Below, piece by piece: positions 1 through 6,567 of a stretch of DNA of 9,307 bases. Numbering within the stretch: the stretch's first letter is position 1; each line of letters begins with the position of its first letter. The stretch is from an uncultured Lachnospiraceae bacterium (lineage in GTDB: Bacteria > Bacillota > Clostridia > Lachnospirales > Lachnospiraceae). The stretch covers positions 1 through 9,307 of the forward strand of contig CADBOW010000233.1 of assembly GCA_902796375.1 (NCBI GenBank), read 5' to 3'. Position numbers and translations under genes: made by a program. The notes beneath the pieces are model-generated. The model was given only the letters and a program-made list of their open reading frames with translations, was not told the origin of the DNA and made no database searches.

Positions 1-409
1 CATTCCGGCAATCGCAGCTCCGACTACTGTTTACTTCATGAAACAGTACATGGAGACCGGTCTCTCGCTTGAGATCGTTGAGGCGGCTCGAATTGATGGT
101 TCTTCCGAGTTTGCTACATTTAACAGAATCGTTCTTCCGCTTCTGAAGCCGGCTATGGCTACACAGGCGATCTTCGGTTTTGTAGGAAGCTGGAACAACC
201 TGTATACACCGTCTATTATCCTTGCAACAGAGCGTAATAAGCAGACCATGCCGATGTATGTGTCTTCTCTGAAGGCTAACGATAAGGATCGTGACTGGGG
301 TCTTATCTATTGTGGACTGTTCACAACAGTTATCCCGCTCCTTGTTATGTACTTCTTCCTTTCGAAGTACATTATCGCCGGCGTAGCGCTTGGTGGTGTA
401 AAGGAGTAA
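1..409 (+). CDS. Carbohydrate ABC transporter permease, CUT1 MalG-like (5' truncated)
   Basis: This is the C-terminal part of an inner-membrane subunit that moves a sugar or oligosaccharide across the membrane, driven by a partner ATPase. The reading frame is open from base 2, so the start lies upstream of the window; about 135 residues are visible. The diagnostic EAA loop, which docks onto the ATPase, is intact: EAARIDG at 80-100, followed by the conserved IVLPLLKPA. The next segment (AIFGFVGSWNN) and the final hydrophobic helix ending in a GVALGGVKE tail are typical of MalG-type permeases of the CUT1 family. The usual partners (MalF-type permease and binding protein) would lie upstream, out of view. 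The substrate cannot be told from this fragment. The downstream YesL-like gene fits a carbohydrate-uptake locus. An internal ATG at 38 is not the real start, because homology-like sequence continues through it. Confidence 0.94.
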   Translation, partial: IPAIAAPTTVYFMKQYMETGLSLEIVEAARIDGSSEFATFNRIVLPLLKPAMATQAIFGFVGSWNNLYTPSIILATERNKQTMPMYVSSLKANDKDRDWGLIYCGLFTTVIPLLVMYFFLSKYIIAGVALGGVKE

Positions 410-432
410 ACAGAGTAAATATAGAAAATCAT

Positions 433-446
433 CCTTGCGTACAAGG
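433..446. promoter_or_regulatory. Operator-like inverted repeat over the -35 region
   Basis: CCTTG and CAAGG flank a 4-nt centre (CGTA). The repeat covers the putative -35 hexamer (435-440) of the promoter ahead of the YesL-like gene. Position and symmetry would suit a repressor site, as is common for sugar-regulated genes, but the arms are only 5 bp long and no regulator gene is in view. This is a tentative call. Confidence 0.25.
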
Positions 447-463
447 TATGGTTTTGGTATAAT
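435..463 (+). promoter_or_regulatory. Vegetative (sigma-A type) promoter with extended -10
   Basis: TTGCGT (435-440) is followed after exactly 17 nt by a perfect TATAAT (458-463). A TG dinucleotide at 455-456 sits one base before the -10, giving the extended -10 form that can compensate for a poor -35 (3 of 6 consensus bases). Transcription would start near 470, only a few bases before the hairpin at 477. No other good promoter is visible between that hairpin and the start codon at 547, so this is the best candidate for driving the YesL-like gene. Confidence 0.6.
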
Positions 464-476
464 TACTTCCATTAGA

Positions 477-516
477 GCAGAGACGAAAGAAGAAGTCTTT
501 CCGTCTCTGCTTTTTT
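477..516 (+). terminator. Strong intrinsic terminator or attenuator
   Basis: GCAGAGACG (477-485) pairs perfectly with CGTCTCTGC (502-510), the stem extends inward as AAAGA/TCTTT, and TTTTTT follows at 511-516. It ends the sugar-transporter transcript. Because a promoter lies directly upstream and the next gene starts at 547, it could also attenuate transcription of the YesL-like gene. Confidence 0.9.
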
Positions 517-546
517 AAGAGTAGTTGAAAGTGAGGATCAGGTCTC

Positions 547-1743
547 ATGGCGGACAATGAACGCGGCGCAGGCAGACAGCGTGAATGGAAACTGAAAAGA
601 GGACTGGATGCGTTTGGAAATATATTTGGAATCAATGTATGCTTTGTGATCGGATGCCTTCCGGTGATCACGGTTGGTGCGTCCCTGGCAGCAGCATATG
701 CGATGAGTATCCGGCTTCAGGAGAATGAGGAGGAGACGGTGCTCCGGGGATTCATTCATGAATTTAAACGTAGTTTCAAGCAGGCGACCATCGCGTGGAT
801 CGGCATGCTTGTGGTGGCTGCGGTACTGGTGGCTGAGTGGATCCTGGTGAATACGCAGACGGGTGCGATCTCTGTATTCTATACCATTGTATTTTACCTG
901 GAGCTTCTTTTCTCAGCTTTGGCACTGGCTTATCTGTTCCCATTGATCGCCCGCTTTAAGACGACAGCAAAACAGGCGGCAAAAAACTCAATTTTGCTTT
1001 CGGTAGGATATATCTTCAGCTTTATTAAGATCACAGTTGCGTGGGTTGCTCCCATTGCGCTTTCGATCATTTATCCGATCATCTTCCTGCACACCTGGTA
1101 TCTGTGGCTTCTGGTCTTTTTCGGAGCCATCATCTGGGGTACATCTCATACAGTCCGTTATGTCATCGGACAGAATGAAGAGGCATTGAAGAATACGGAA
1201 GAGGAACGGGCCGAGGAGGAACGGAAGAAGGAAGAAGCGGAACGTTTAAAGGAAGAAGGGCGTGAGATCCTGGAAGAGGCAAAGCGCCAGGAACGTGAGG
1301 CTGCAGCTTCCGGGGATGAGGCGGCTGCATCCGGGAGTGGCGATACAGCATCCGGAAATGATGAAGCGTCAGAAGCTTCCGGAAATGATGATTCGTCGGC
1401 AGATGCTTCCGGAAGTCGGACAGAGAATGATGGGGATGACACGTCAGAAGAGTCGGATGGAAGCTCCGGTGGAATAAGAAGAGAGCCGTCGACACAGACG
1501 AAGCTTCCGCCGGATCAGCAAAGGCAGAAGAAGCAGGGCCAGAACAAGCAGGACCAGAACAAACAGGGCCAGAAGAAGCAGGGCCAGAATAAGCAGGGCC
1601 AGAAGAAACAGGGCCAGAAGAAACAGGGCCAGAACAAGCAGGGCCAGAACAAGCAGGGCCAGAACAAGCAGGGCCAGAACAAACAGAGTCAGAATAAACA
1701 GAATCAGTCAAAAAAGAACAGGCCTGCTGCAAAGCAGAAATAG
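547..1743 (+). CDS. YesL/DUF624-family membrane protein with long low-complexity C-terminal tail
   Basis: The first ~205 residues look like the YesL (DUF624) family: a charged start, LDAFGNIFGIN, then a CLPVITVGASLAAAYAM segment, and several membrane helices at roughly 26-52, 82-102, 107-134, 148-181 and 183-198. Members are often found beside CUT1 sugar transporters, as here, but their function is not known. Family members are usually about 200-230 residues; this protein has 398. The extra part has three zones: a Glu/Lys/Arg-rich, probably helical or coiled-coil stretch (about 211-251), an acidic Ser/Gly/Asp/Ala-rich stretch with repeated ASG and SGND words (about 252-309), and a basic Gln/Lys-rich pentapeptide repeat (326-385). 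The ATG at 547 follows GTGAGG (531-536) at suitable spacing. The tail is predicted to be disordered; whether it lies in the cytoplasm depends on the number of helices. The N-terminal assignment is firm, the role of the tail unknown. Confidence 0.87.
   Translation: MADNERGAGRQREWKLKRGLDAFGNIFGINVCFVIGCLPVITVGASLAAAYAMSIRLQENEEETVLRGFIHEFKRSFKQATIAWIGMLVVAAVLVAEWILVNTQTGAISVFYTIVFYLELLFSALALAYLFPLIARFKTTAKQAAKNSILLSVGYIFSFIKITVAWVAPIALSIIYPIIFLHTWYLWLLVFFGAIIWGTSHTVRYVIGQNEEALKNTEEERAEEERKKEEAERLKEEGREILEEAKRQEREAAASGDEAAASGSGDTASGNDEASEASGNDDSSADASGSRTENDGDDTSEESDGSSGGIRREPSTQTKLPPDQQRQKKQGQNKQDQNKQGQKKQGQNKQGQKKQGQKKQGQNKQGQNKQGQNKQGQNKQSQNKQNQSKKNRPAAKQK
1522..1701 (+). repeat. 15-bp coding tandem repeat, 12 copies (consensus pentapeptide GQNKQ)
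   Basis: Twelve consecutive 15-bp units encode residues 326-385 of the YesL-like protein. In order they read RQKKQ, GQNKQ, DQNKQ, GQKKQ, GQNKQ, GQKKQ, GQKKQ, four GQNKQ, then SQNKQ; a degenerate NQSKK follows. Typical DNA unit: GGCCAGAACAAGCAG. The central copies are almost identical at DNA level, so copy number could change by slippage without breaking the frame. Confidence 0.95.
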
Positions 1744-1768
1744 ATCTGGACATTCTGCAATGAAATTC

Positions 1769-1809
1769 GCATCGGAGAACCGGGCAGACCGGATTTCCGA
1801 TGCTTTTTT
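1769..1809 (+). terminator. Intrinsic terminator after the YesL-like gene
   Basis: GCATCGGA (1769-1776) pairs perfectly with TCCGATGC (1796-1803), with an inner CCGG/CCGG stem (1780-1783 with 1789-1792), and TTTTTT at 1804-1809. It begins 25 nt after the stop codon and isolates this gene from the dgt operon. Confidence 0.9.
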
Positions 1810-1862
1810 CGTGATACGAGACCGTTGCAGCACGGCCCCCTTCTGCTCGAATTTAAAAAAAG

Positions 1863-1894
1863 TATAATCCGGATGAATGGAGTATAACTATAAT
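1863..1894 (+). promoter_or_regulatory. Probable promoter region of the dgt-dnaG-rpoD operon
   Basis: An A/T-rich stretch after the terminator holds three -10-like hexamers: TATAAT at 1863-1868, TATAAC at 1883-1888 and TATAAT at 1889-1894. None has a convincing TTGACA-like box at 17 nt; the best is TTCTGC at 1841-1846, 16 nt before the first TATAAT. Position between a terminator and the operon supports promoter function, but which hexamer is used cannot be decided by eye. Confidence 0.45.
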
Positions 1895-1910
1895 GTAGGG
1901 GCTTGGCACA

Positions 1911-1930
1911 GACCGGCAGAGACCGGGAGA
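1911..1930 (+). repeat. Tandem 10-bp repeat in the dgt leader
   Basis: GACCGGCAGA is followed directly by GACCGGGAGA, between the likely transcription start and the ribosome binding site (AGGAGG, 1939-1944). The two CCGG blocks could pair into a small hairpin. No known riboswitch or leader peptide is recognisable; it may have no function. Confidence 0.4.
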
Positions 1931-1951
1931 CGGTGAACAGGAGGCCTTCAT

Positions 1952-2959
1952 ATGACGATCAGGGAGCAGTTTGAACAGGAAGAGCATGAGAGACTGTGCC
2001 GGTATGCGGCTTATAGTGATTCAAGCCGTGGCAGAGAGAAACCGGAGAAGGAAAGTGATATACGTACCGTATATCAGAGAGACCGGGATCGGATCATTCA
2101 TTGTAAGTCTTTTCGCAGGCTGAAGCATAAGACCCAGGTATTTCTGTCTCCCTACGGAGATCATTACAGAACCCGTCTTACACATACCCTGGAGGTTTCG
2201 CAGATCGCACGGACCATTGCCAAGGCCGTACGGGCAAATGAAGATCTTACGGAGGCGATCGCTCTGGGGCATGATCTTGGGCATACACCCTTCGGTCATG
2301 CCGGAGAGAGGGCGCTGACCAGAACCCTCGGACGTCCGTTTCTTCACAGTGAGCAGAGTGTTCGTGTGGTTGAGCGGCTGGAGAAGAACGGCAGGGGGCT
2401 GAACCTGACATGGGAGGTGCGTGACGGCTTCCGAAATCACAGGACCAGTTCGAGACCTGCAACATTGGAAGGGGACATAGTTCGTGTGTCCGATAAGATC
2501 GCATATATCAATCATGATATAGATGACGGCATTCGTGCCGGCCTTTTGAGCGAGGACCGCCTCCCGGAGGAGTGTACATCGGTTCTCGGAAACCGGACCA
2601 GAGATCGGATCAATTCCATTATACTGGACACGGTGGAGCATACCATCGGACAGGCAAGAGTTACCATGTCGGAGCAGGTGGAAACAGCACTGCTGAAGCT
2701 TCGGACCTTTATGTTTGAGGAGCTGTATCGGAATCCGCTTGCAAAAGGCGAGGAGGGTAAGGCAGAGGAGATCGTGGCGATGCTGTATCGCTATTATATG
2801 GAGCATCCGGATGCATTGCCCGGAGAATTCCTGGATATGATCGACGAAGGGGATCCGCAGGATGTGGTGGTCTGTGATTATATCGCAGGCATGACGGATA
2901 ATTATGCAATAATGAAATTTCAGGAGATCTTTCTGCCGCATTCCTGGCAGAAAATGTAA
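1952..2959 (+). CDS. dgt: dGTPase-like HD-domain dNTP triphosphohydrolase
   Basis: This cytoplasmic metalloenzyme family cleaves dNTPs (classically dGTP) to the deoxynucleoside and triphosphate, which limits dNTP pools. The full HD metal-binding set is visible: His78 in RLTHTLEV, His107-Asp108 in GHDLGHTPFGHAGE, and Asp181 in RVSDKIAYINHD. The nearby conserved His111 and His116 are also present, and CKSFRRLKHKTQV (51-63) matches the N-terminal family signature. At 335 residues it is of the short type annotated in clostridia as dGTPase-like; E. coli Dgt is about 500. Real substrate preference among dNTPs cannot be read from sequence. The ATG at 1952 has an ideal AGGAGG seven bases upstream. 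It is the first gene of the unit, 18 nt before dnaG, so dNTP degradation and replication priming share a transcript. Confidence 0.94.
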   Translation: MTIREQFEQEEHERLCRYAAYSDSSRGREKPEKESDIRTVYQRDRDRIIHCKSFRRLKHKTQVFLSPYGDHYRTRLTHTLEVSQIARTIAKAVRANEDLTEAIALGHDLGHTPFGHAGERALTRTLGRPFLHSEQSVRVVERLEKNGRGLNLTWEVRDGFRNHRTSSRPATLEGDIVRVSDKIAYINHDIDDGIRAGLLSEDRLPEECTSVLGNRTRDRINSIILDTVEHTIGQARVTMSEQVETALLKLRTFMFEELYRNPLAKGEEGKAEEIVAMLYRYYMEHPDALPGEFLDMIDEGDPQDVVVCDYIAGMTDNYAIMKFQEIFLPHSWQKM

Positions 2960-2977
2960 TAGAAAAGAGGATCAGGC

Positions 2978-4831
2978 ATGTACTATCCCGAAGAGGTTGT
3001 GGAGGAGGTTCGTTCGCGAAATGATATCGTGGATGTGATCTCTTCCTATGTGGGATTAAAACGTGCGGGCAGCAACTATACGTGCTGCTGTCCGTTCCAT
3101 AATGAGAAGACCCCGTCCTTTTCCGTCAGCAGACAGAAGCAGATGTTCTACTGCTTCGGATGCCATGAAGGGGGAAATGTGATCAGCTTCGTTATGAAGT
3201 ATGAGCATTTTACATTTCCGGAGGCGCTTCGATATCTGGCGGACCGTGTAGGGTACAGTCTCCCGGAGGTGGAGCCCTCGGAGGAGGAGAAACGAAGGAC
3301 GTCCCGGAGGCAGCAGCTTCGGGATGTGAATACCGCGGCTGCGGCATATTTTCATTTTCTTCTGACCAAGACGGAACGGGGGAAGCTGGGTTATCGGTAT
3401 TACCGGGAACAGAGAGGATTTTCCGACAAGACCATCGCAGATTTCGGACTGGGATTTGCGGATGTGTATTCGGATGATCTCTATCGGTATCTGAAGAAGA
3501 AAGGCTTCTCGGATGAGATCATGCGGGATGCCGGACTGGTGGATTTTGATGAACGCCGGGGGCCGCATGATAAGTTCTGGAATCGGGTGATGGTTCCGAT
3601 CCTGGACATCAATGCAAAATGTATAGCCTTCGGTGGAAGAGTGCTGGGGGATGCAAAGCCGAAGTATATGAATACCCGGGAGACCGAGATCTTTGATAAG
3701 AGTCATAATCTGTTTGCACTCTACCTTGCCAGACGAAGCAAGCGAAGGGGTATGATACTCTGTGAGGGCTATATGGATGTGATCACACAGCATCAGGCGG
3801 GGTTTGATAATGCCATAGCGTCTCTCGGAACTGCATTTACTTCGGGACAGGCGTCGCTGATCCGGAAATATACCAAGGAAGTATATCTGGCATATGACAG
3901 TGACAGGGCAGGGACCATGGCGGCGAAGAAGGCCATACAGGTCCTGCGGGCCCACGATATGCAGCAGAGGGTGATTGATCTTTCTCCGCATAAGGATCCG
4001 GATGAATTCCTGTCTGCGGAAGGAGCAGAGGCATATGAGGAAAGGATCCGGCAGGCGATCCCGGGACGGATGTTTGAGATCCGGGAGCTGGCGAAGGGCT
4101 TTCGGCTGGATGATCCGGAGGAGAAGACCGGTTTCATTCACGCGGCGGCTGCCCTGATCGCAGGTGCGGAGGATGTGGCCGAACGGGCCAGTTATACGGA
4201 AACCGTGGCCGGAGAGTATGGTATAAATGAAGGTCTGCTGCAGCAGGAGGTTACAAGGATCGGCCTGACGGGGCTGGATTCCCGGTCTGCCGGTTATGCC
4301 GTTACCGATTCCGCCGGATATCCGGAGGACATGCTGTCTGAGGAAGAAAGGGATTATACGGATTCCGGAGGGCCGTACAGATCGGAAGAGAACGGATCCG
4401 GACAGGAATATCGAAGAAGGGACAATGGGAGAAAGGAAGACCGGACGGAGGAGCATCTCCTCACCTGGATGGTGAATCGGCCGGAGCTCTTTTCCACATT
4501 GAGCGGGGTGATCTCCGAGGAGGATTTCACCGGCAGAGTTCATGAGGTGGCAACGCAGTTGTTTCAACAGTATCGGGAGACCGGATCAGTTACTCCGGCG
4601 GCGATCCTCAGTCGATATGAGGAATCGGAGGATCAGAGAGAGATCGCCGGGATCCTGTCCAGGGAGTTCCCCTTTGAGACGGAGCAGGATGCTGCAGAGA
4701 AGGCACTAACGGAGCTGGTTCGGAAGCTGAAGCTGAAGGCAGTGGATGAGAAGCTGCGAAACGGGACGGGAAGTGCATTTGAACTGGCCCGACAGAAGAA
4801 GGATATACAGAAAATAGAGATACATTTATAA
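2978..4831 (+). CDS. dnaG: DNA primase DnaG
   Basis: DnaG makes the RNA primers for replication and works at the fork with the replicative helicase. The 617-residue protein has all expected parts. The CHC2 zinc-binding domain carries Cys38, His41, Cys59 and Cys62 (CPFHNEKTPSF, then YCFGC). The primase core contains PKYMNTRETEIF (228-239). The TOPRIM catalytic residues are Glu263 in EGYMD, Asp307 and Asp309 in YDSDRAG, and the downstream KDPDEF (339-344). A helicase-binding C-terminal domain spans about 493-617. Between core and C-terminal domain lies a hydrophilic linker (about 434-492) rich in Asp, Glu, Arg, Gly and Tyr, probably flexible. The ATG at 2978 follows AGAGG with seven bases spacing and gives the usual start MYYPEEVVEEV. 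It lies between dgt (18 nt) and rpoD (16 nt), as in macromolecular synthesis operons. No key residue is missing. Confidence 0.98.
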   Translation: MYYPEEVVEEVRSRNDIVDVISSYVGLKRAGSNYTCCCPFHNEKTPSFSVSRQKQMFYCFGCHEGGNVISFVMKYEHFTFPEALRYLADRVGYSLPEVEPSEEEKRRTSRRQQLRDVNTAAAAYFHFLLTKTERGKLGYRYYREQRGFSDKTIADFGLGFADVYSDDLYRYLKKKGFSDEIMRDAGLVDFDERRGPHDKFWNRVMVPILDINAKCIAFGGRVLGDAKPKYMNTRETEIFDKSHNLFALYLARRSKRRGMILCEGYMDVITQHQAGFDNAIASLGTAFTSGQASLIRKYTKEVYLAYDSDRAGTMAAKKAIQVLRAHDMQQRVIDLSPHKDPDEFLSAEGAEAYEERIRQAIPGRMFEIRELAKGFRLDDPEEKTGFIHAAAALIAGAEDVAERASYTETVAGEYGINEGLLQQEVTRIGLTGLDSRSAGYAVTDSAGYPEDMLSEEERDYTDSGGPYRSEENGSGQEYRRRDNGRKEDRTEEHLLTWMVNRPELFSTLSGVISEEDFTGRVHEVATQLFQQYRETGSVTPAAILSRYEESEDQREIAGILSREFPFETEQDAAEKALTELVRKLKLKAVDEKLRNGTGSAFELARQKKDIQKIEIHL

Positions 4832-4847
4832 AAGAAAGGTAGAGATT

Positions 4848-6563
4848 ATGGCTGCAAAGAAGAAAAACGAAGTTGCAAATGAGGCTGTTGAGAAGGAAGA
4901 GAAGGAGACTGTGAAGAAGACCACTTCCAGAAAAACAGCTGACAAGGCGGAAGGAAAGGCTGAAACAAAGAGTGCCGGAAAGAAAACCTCCTCCAAAAAG
5001 ACGGAGGATACCTCCGAGGAGAAGCCGAAGAAGGCAGGATCCAAGGCGGCAGCCAAAAGTACGGAGGAGACCGCTGAGAAGAAGGAGACTGTGGAGAAGC
5101 CGAAGAAGGCAGGAACCAGGGCTGCGGCAAAGAATACGGAGGAGGCCGCTGAGAAGGAGCCCGCCGAGAAGAAGGCCGCTGAGAAGAAGTCTGCCGAGAA
5201 GAAGGCAGCAGAGAAGAAATCCTCTTCCAGGAATCAGAAGAAGATGGAAGAGGCAGAGATGGATCCGGCTACGCTGGAAATGGAAGCGGACCGGCTTCTG
5301 GCAGAGGACGAGATGAATCATCATGTGGAGATGGATGATCTGGCAGCTTCGGAGAGAGATGCTCTGTCTGCCCTGAATGACATGGCATTTGATTTTGACG
5401 GTTCCAAGGAAAATGGAATGACGGCTGTCGAACTGATGAGTAATCCGGTTTACAGCAAGAAGATGGAAGCCCTGCTGGCAAAGGCCAAGAAGGAAAAGAA
5501 TGTGATCGAGGATACCGAGATCATTGAAGCCTTCAAGGATAAGAGTGAGCTTCTGACACCGGAAAGCTTTGGAGCGATCCTGGAATACTTTGAAAATAAC
5601 AGCGTAGACGTGCTTACCATTACCGAGGATGATGACGATCTCCCGGATGATGACCTGGACTTCCCCATGTCCGATGACGAAGAACTGGAACAGATCGATC
5701 TGGAGCAGGTGGATCTGGCGGTTCCGGAGGGCGTCAGCATAGAGGATCCGGTTCGTATGTATCTGAAGGAGATCGGTAAGGTTCCGCTTCTTTCCGCAGA
5801 GGACGAGATTGAACTTGCCAAGCGGATGGAGGAGGGCGATGAGGCTGCAAAGAAGAAGCTGGCTGAGGCAAACCTTCGTCTTGTGGTAAGTATAGCAAAG
5901 CGCTATGTGGGCCGCGGTATGCTGTTCCTGGATCTGATCCAGGAAGGAAATCTGGGTCTGATCAAGGCAGTGGAAAAATTCGATTATCGGAAGGGCTACA
6001 AGTTCTCCACGTATGCAACCTGGTGGATCCGTCAGGCCATTACGCGTGCCATCGCAGACCAGGCCAGAACGATCCGTATCCCCGTTCATATGGTTGAAAC
6101 CATCAACAAACTGATCCGTGTCTCCCGACAGCTGTTACAGGAGCTGGGCCGTGAGCCGGTTCCGGAGGAGATTGCGGAAGAGATGGAGATCTCCGTTGAG
6201 AGAGTACGGGAGATCCTGAAGATATCTCAGGAGCCGGTATCTCTGGAAACTCCGATCGGAGAAGAGGAGGACAGTCATCTGGGTGACTTTATCCAGGATG
6301 AAAATGTTCCGGTTCCCGCCGAGGCAGCTGCATTTACGCTGTTGAAGGAACAGCTGGTAGATGTTCTGGGCACTCTGACGGACCGTGAGCAGAAGGTGCT
6401 TCGTCTCCGGTTTGGACTGGATGACGGCCGGGCACGCACACTGGAAGAGGTTGGAAAGGAATTCAACGTAACCCGTGAGAGGATCCGTCAGATCGAAGCT
6501 AAGGCACTTCGGAAGCTGCGTCATCCTTCCAGAAGCAGAAAACTAAAAGAATTTTTGGAGTGA
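4848..6563 (+). CDS. rpoD: Primary RNA polymerase sigma factor (RpoD/SigA) with long basic N-terminal extension
   Basis: This is the housekeeping sigma-70 factor that directs RNA polymerase to -10/-35 promoters. Region 1.2 is DPVRMYLKEIGKVPLLS (300-316). Region 2 includes NLRLVVSIAKRY (342-353), DLIQEGNLGLIKAVEKFDY (362-380) and the -10 reading segment GYKFSTYATWWIRQAITR (383-400). Region 3 follows RTIRIPVHMVETINKL, and region 4 has TDREQKVLRLRFGL and the -35 recognition helix VTRERIRQIEAKALRKLR (541-558). An unusual extension fills residues 1-132: very rich in Lys, Ala and Glu, with a 25-residue repeat and AEKK-type pentapeptides. Residues 136-256 resemble region 1.1 plus a variable part, and a strongly acidic patch follows (259-289). 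The total of 571 residues compares with about 371 for B. subtilis SigA. The start at 4848 has GAAAGG eight bases upstream; no later start has a better site, so the extension is probably translated. Confidence 0.98.
   Translation: MAAKKKNEVANEAVEKEEKETVKKTTSRKTADKAEGKAETKSAGKKTSSKKTEDTSEEKPKKAGSKAAAKSTEETAEKKETVEKPKKAGTRAAAKNTEEAAEKEPAEKKAAEKKSAEKKAAEKKSSSRNQKKMEEAEMDPATLEMEADRLLAEDEMNHHVEMDDLAASERDALSALNDMAFDFDGSKENGMTAVELMSNPVYSKKMEALLAKAKKEKNVIEDTEIIEAFKDKSELLTPESFGAILEYFENNSVDVLTITEDDDDLPDDDLDFPMSDDEELEQIDLEQVDLAVPEGVSIEDPVRMYLKEIGKVPLLSAEDEIELAKRMEEGDEAAKKKLAEANLRLVVSIAKRYVGRGMLFLDLIQEGNLGLIKAVEKFDYRKGYKFSTYATWWIRQAITRAIADQARTIRIPVHMVETINKLIRVSRQLLQELGREPVPEEIAEEMEISVERVREILKISQEPVSLETPIGEEEDSHLGDFIQDENVPVPAEAAAFTLLKEQLVDVLGTLTDREQKVLRLRFGLDDGRARTLEEVGKEFNVTRERIRQIEAKALRKLRHPSRSRKLKEFLE
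5019..5219 (+). repeat. Repeats coding for the Lys/Ala/Glu-rich sigma N-terminus
   Basis: Two imperfect 75-bp-spaced copies encode EKPKKAGSKAAAKSTEETAE (residues 58-77) and EKPKKAGTRAAAKNTEEAAE (83-102). Then a 15-bp period encodes four AEKK words separated by A or S (residues 106-124, nt 5163-5219). The frame is kept throughout. Confidence 0.9.
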
Positions 6564-6567
6564 TGCT

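Noticed and set aside
1163..1753. Minus-strand frame with CSGPA-type repeats
   Set aside because: The repeats are just the complement of the 15-bp coding repeat of the YesL-like gene; no separate start signal.
1841..1850. TTCTGCTCGA, which also occurs at the 3' end of rnpB on the minus strand (9013-9022)
   Set aside because: A 10-base match is expected many times by chance in a window of this size, and flanking bases do not match.
1744..1951. Possible riboswitch or other structured leader before dgt
   Set aside because: Apart from the terminator and the small GACCGG repeat I see no conserved riboswitch core or leader peptide.
3056..4567. A 503-codon open frame on the minus strand opposite dnaG
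   Set aside because: Shadow of dnaG. No ribosome binding site or recognisable domain, and the sense frame has every DnaG motif.
4779..4809. Possible internal rpoD promoter at the end of dnaG (TTGAAC-N19-TATACA)
   Set aside because: The 19-nt spacing is poor and the -10 is not strong; internal rpoD promoters exist in other bacteria, but this one is not supported well enough to list.
4608..6089. A 493-codon open frame on the minus strand opposite dnaG/rpoD
   Set aside because: It is a shadow of the strongly biased coding sequence of rpoD; its product is Leu-rich low complexity, matches no family, and rpoD itself is beyond doubt.
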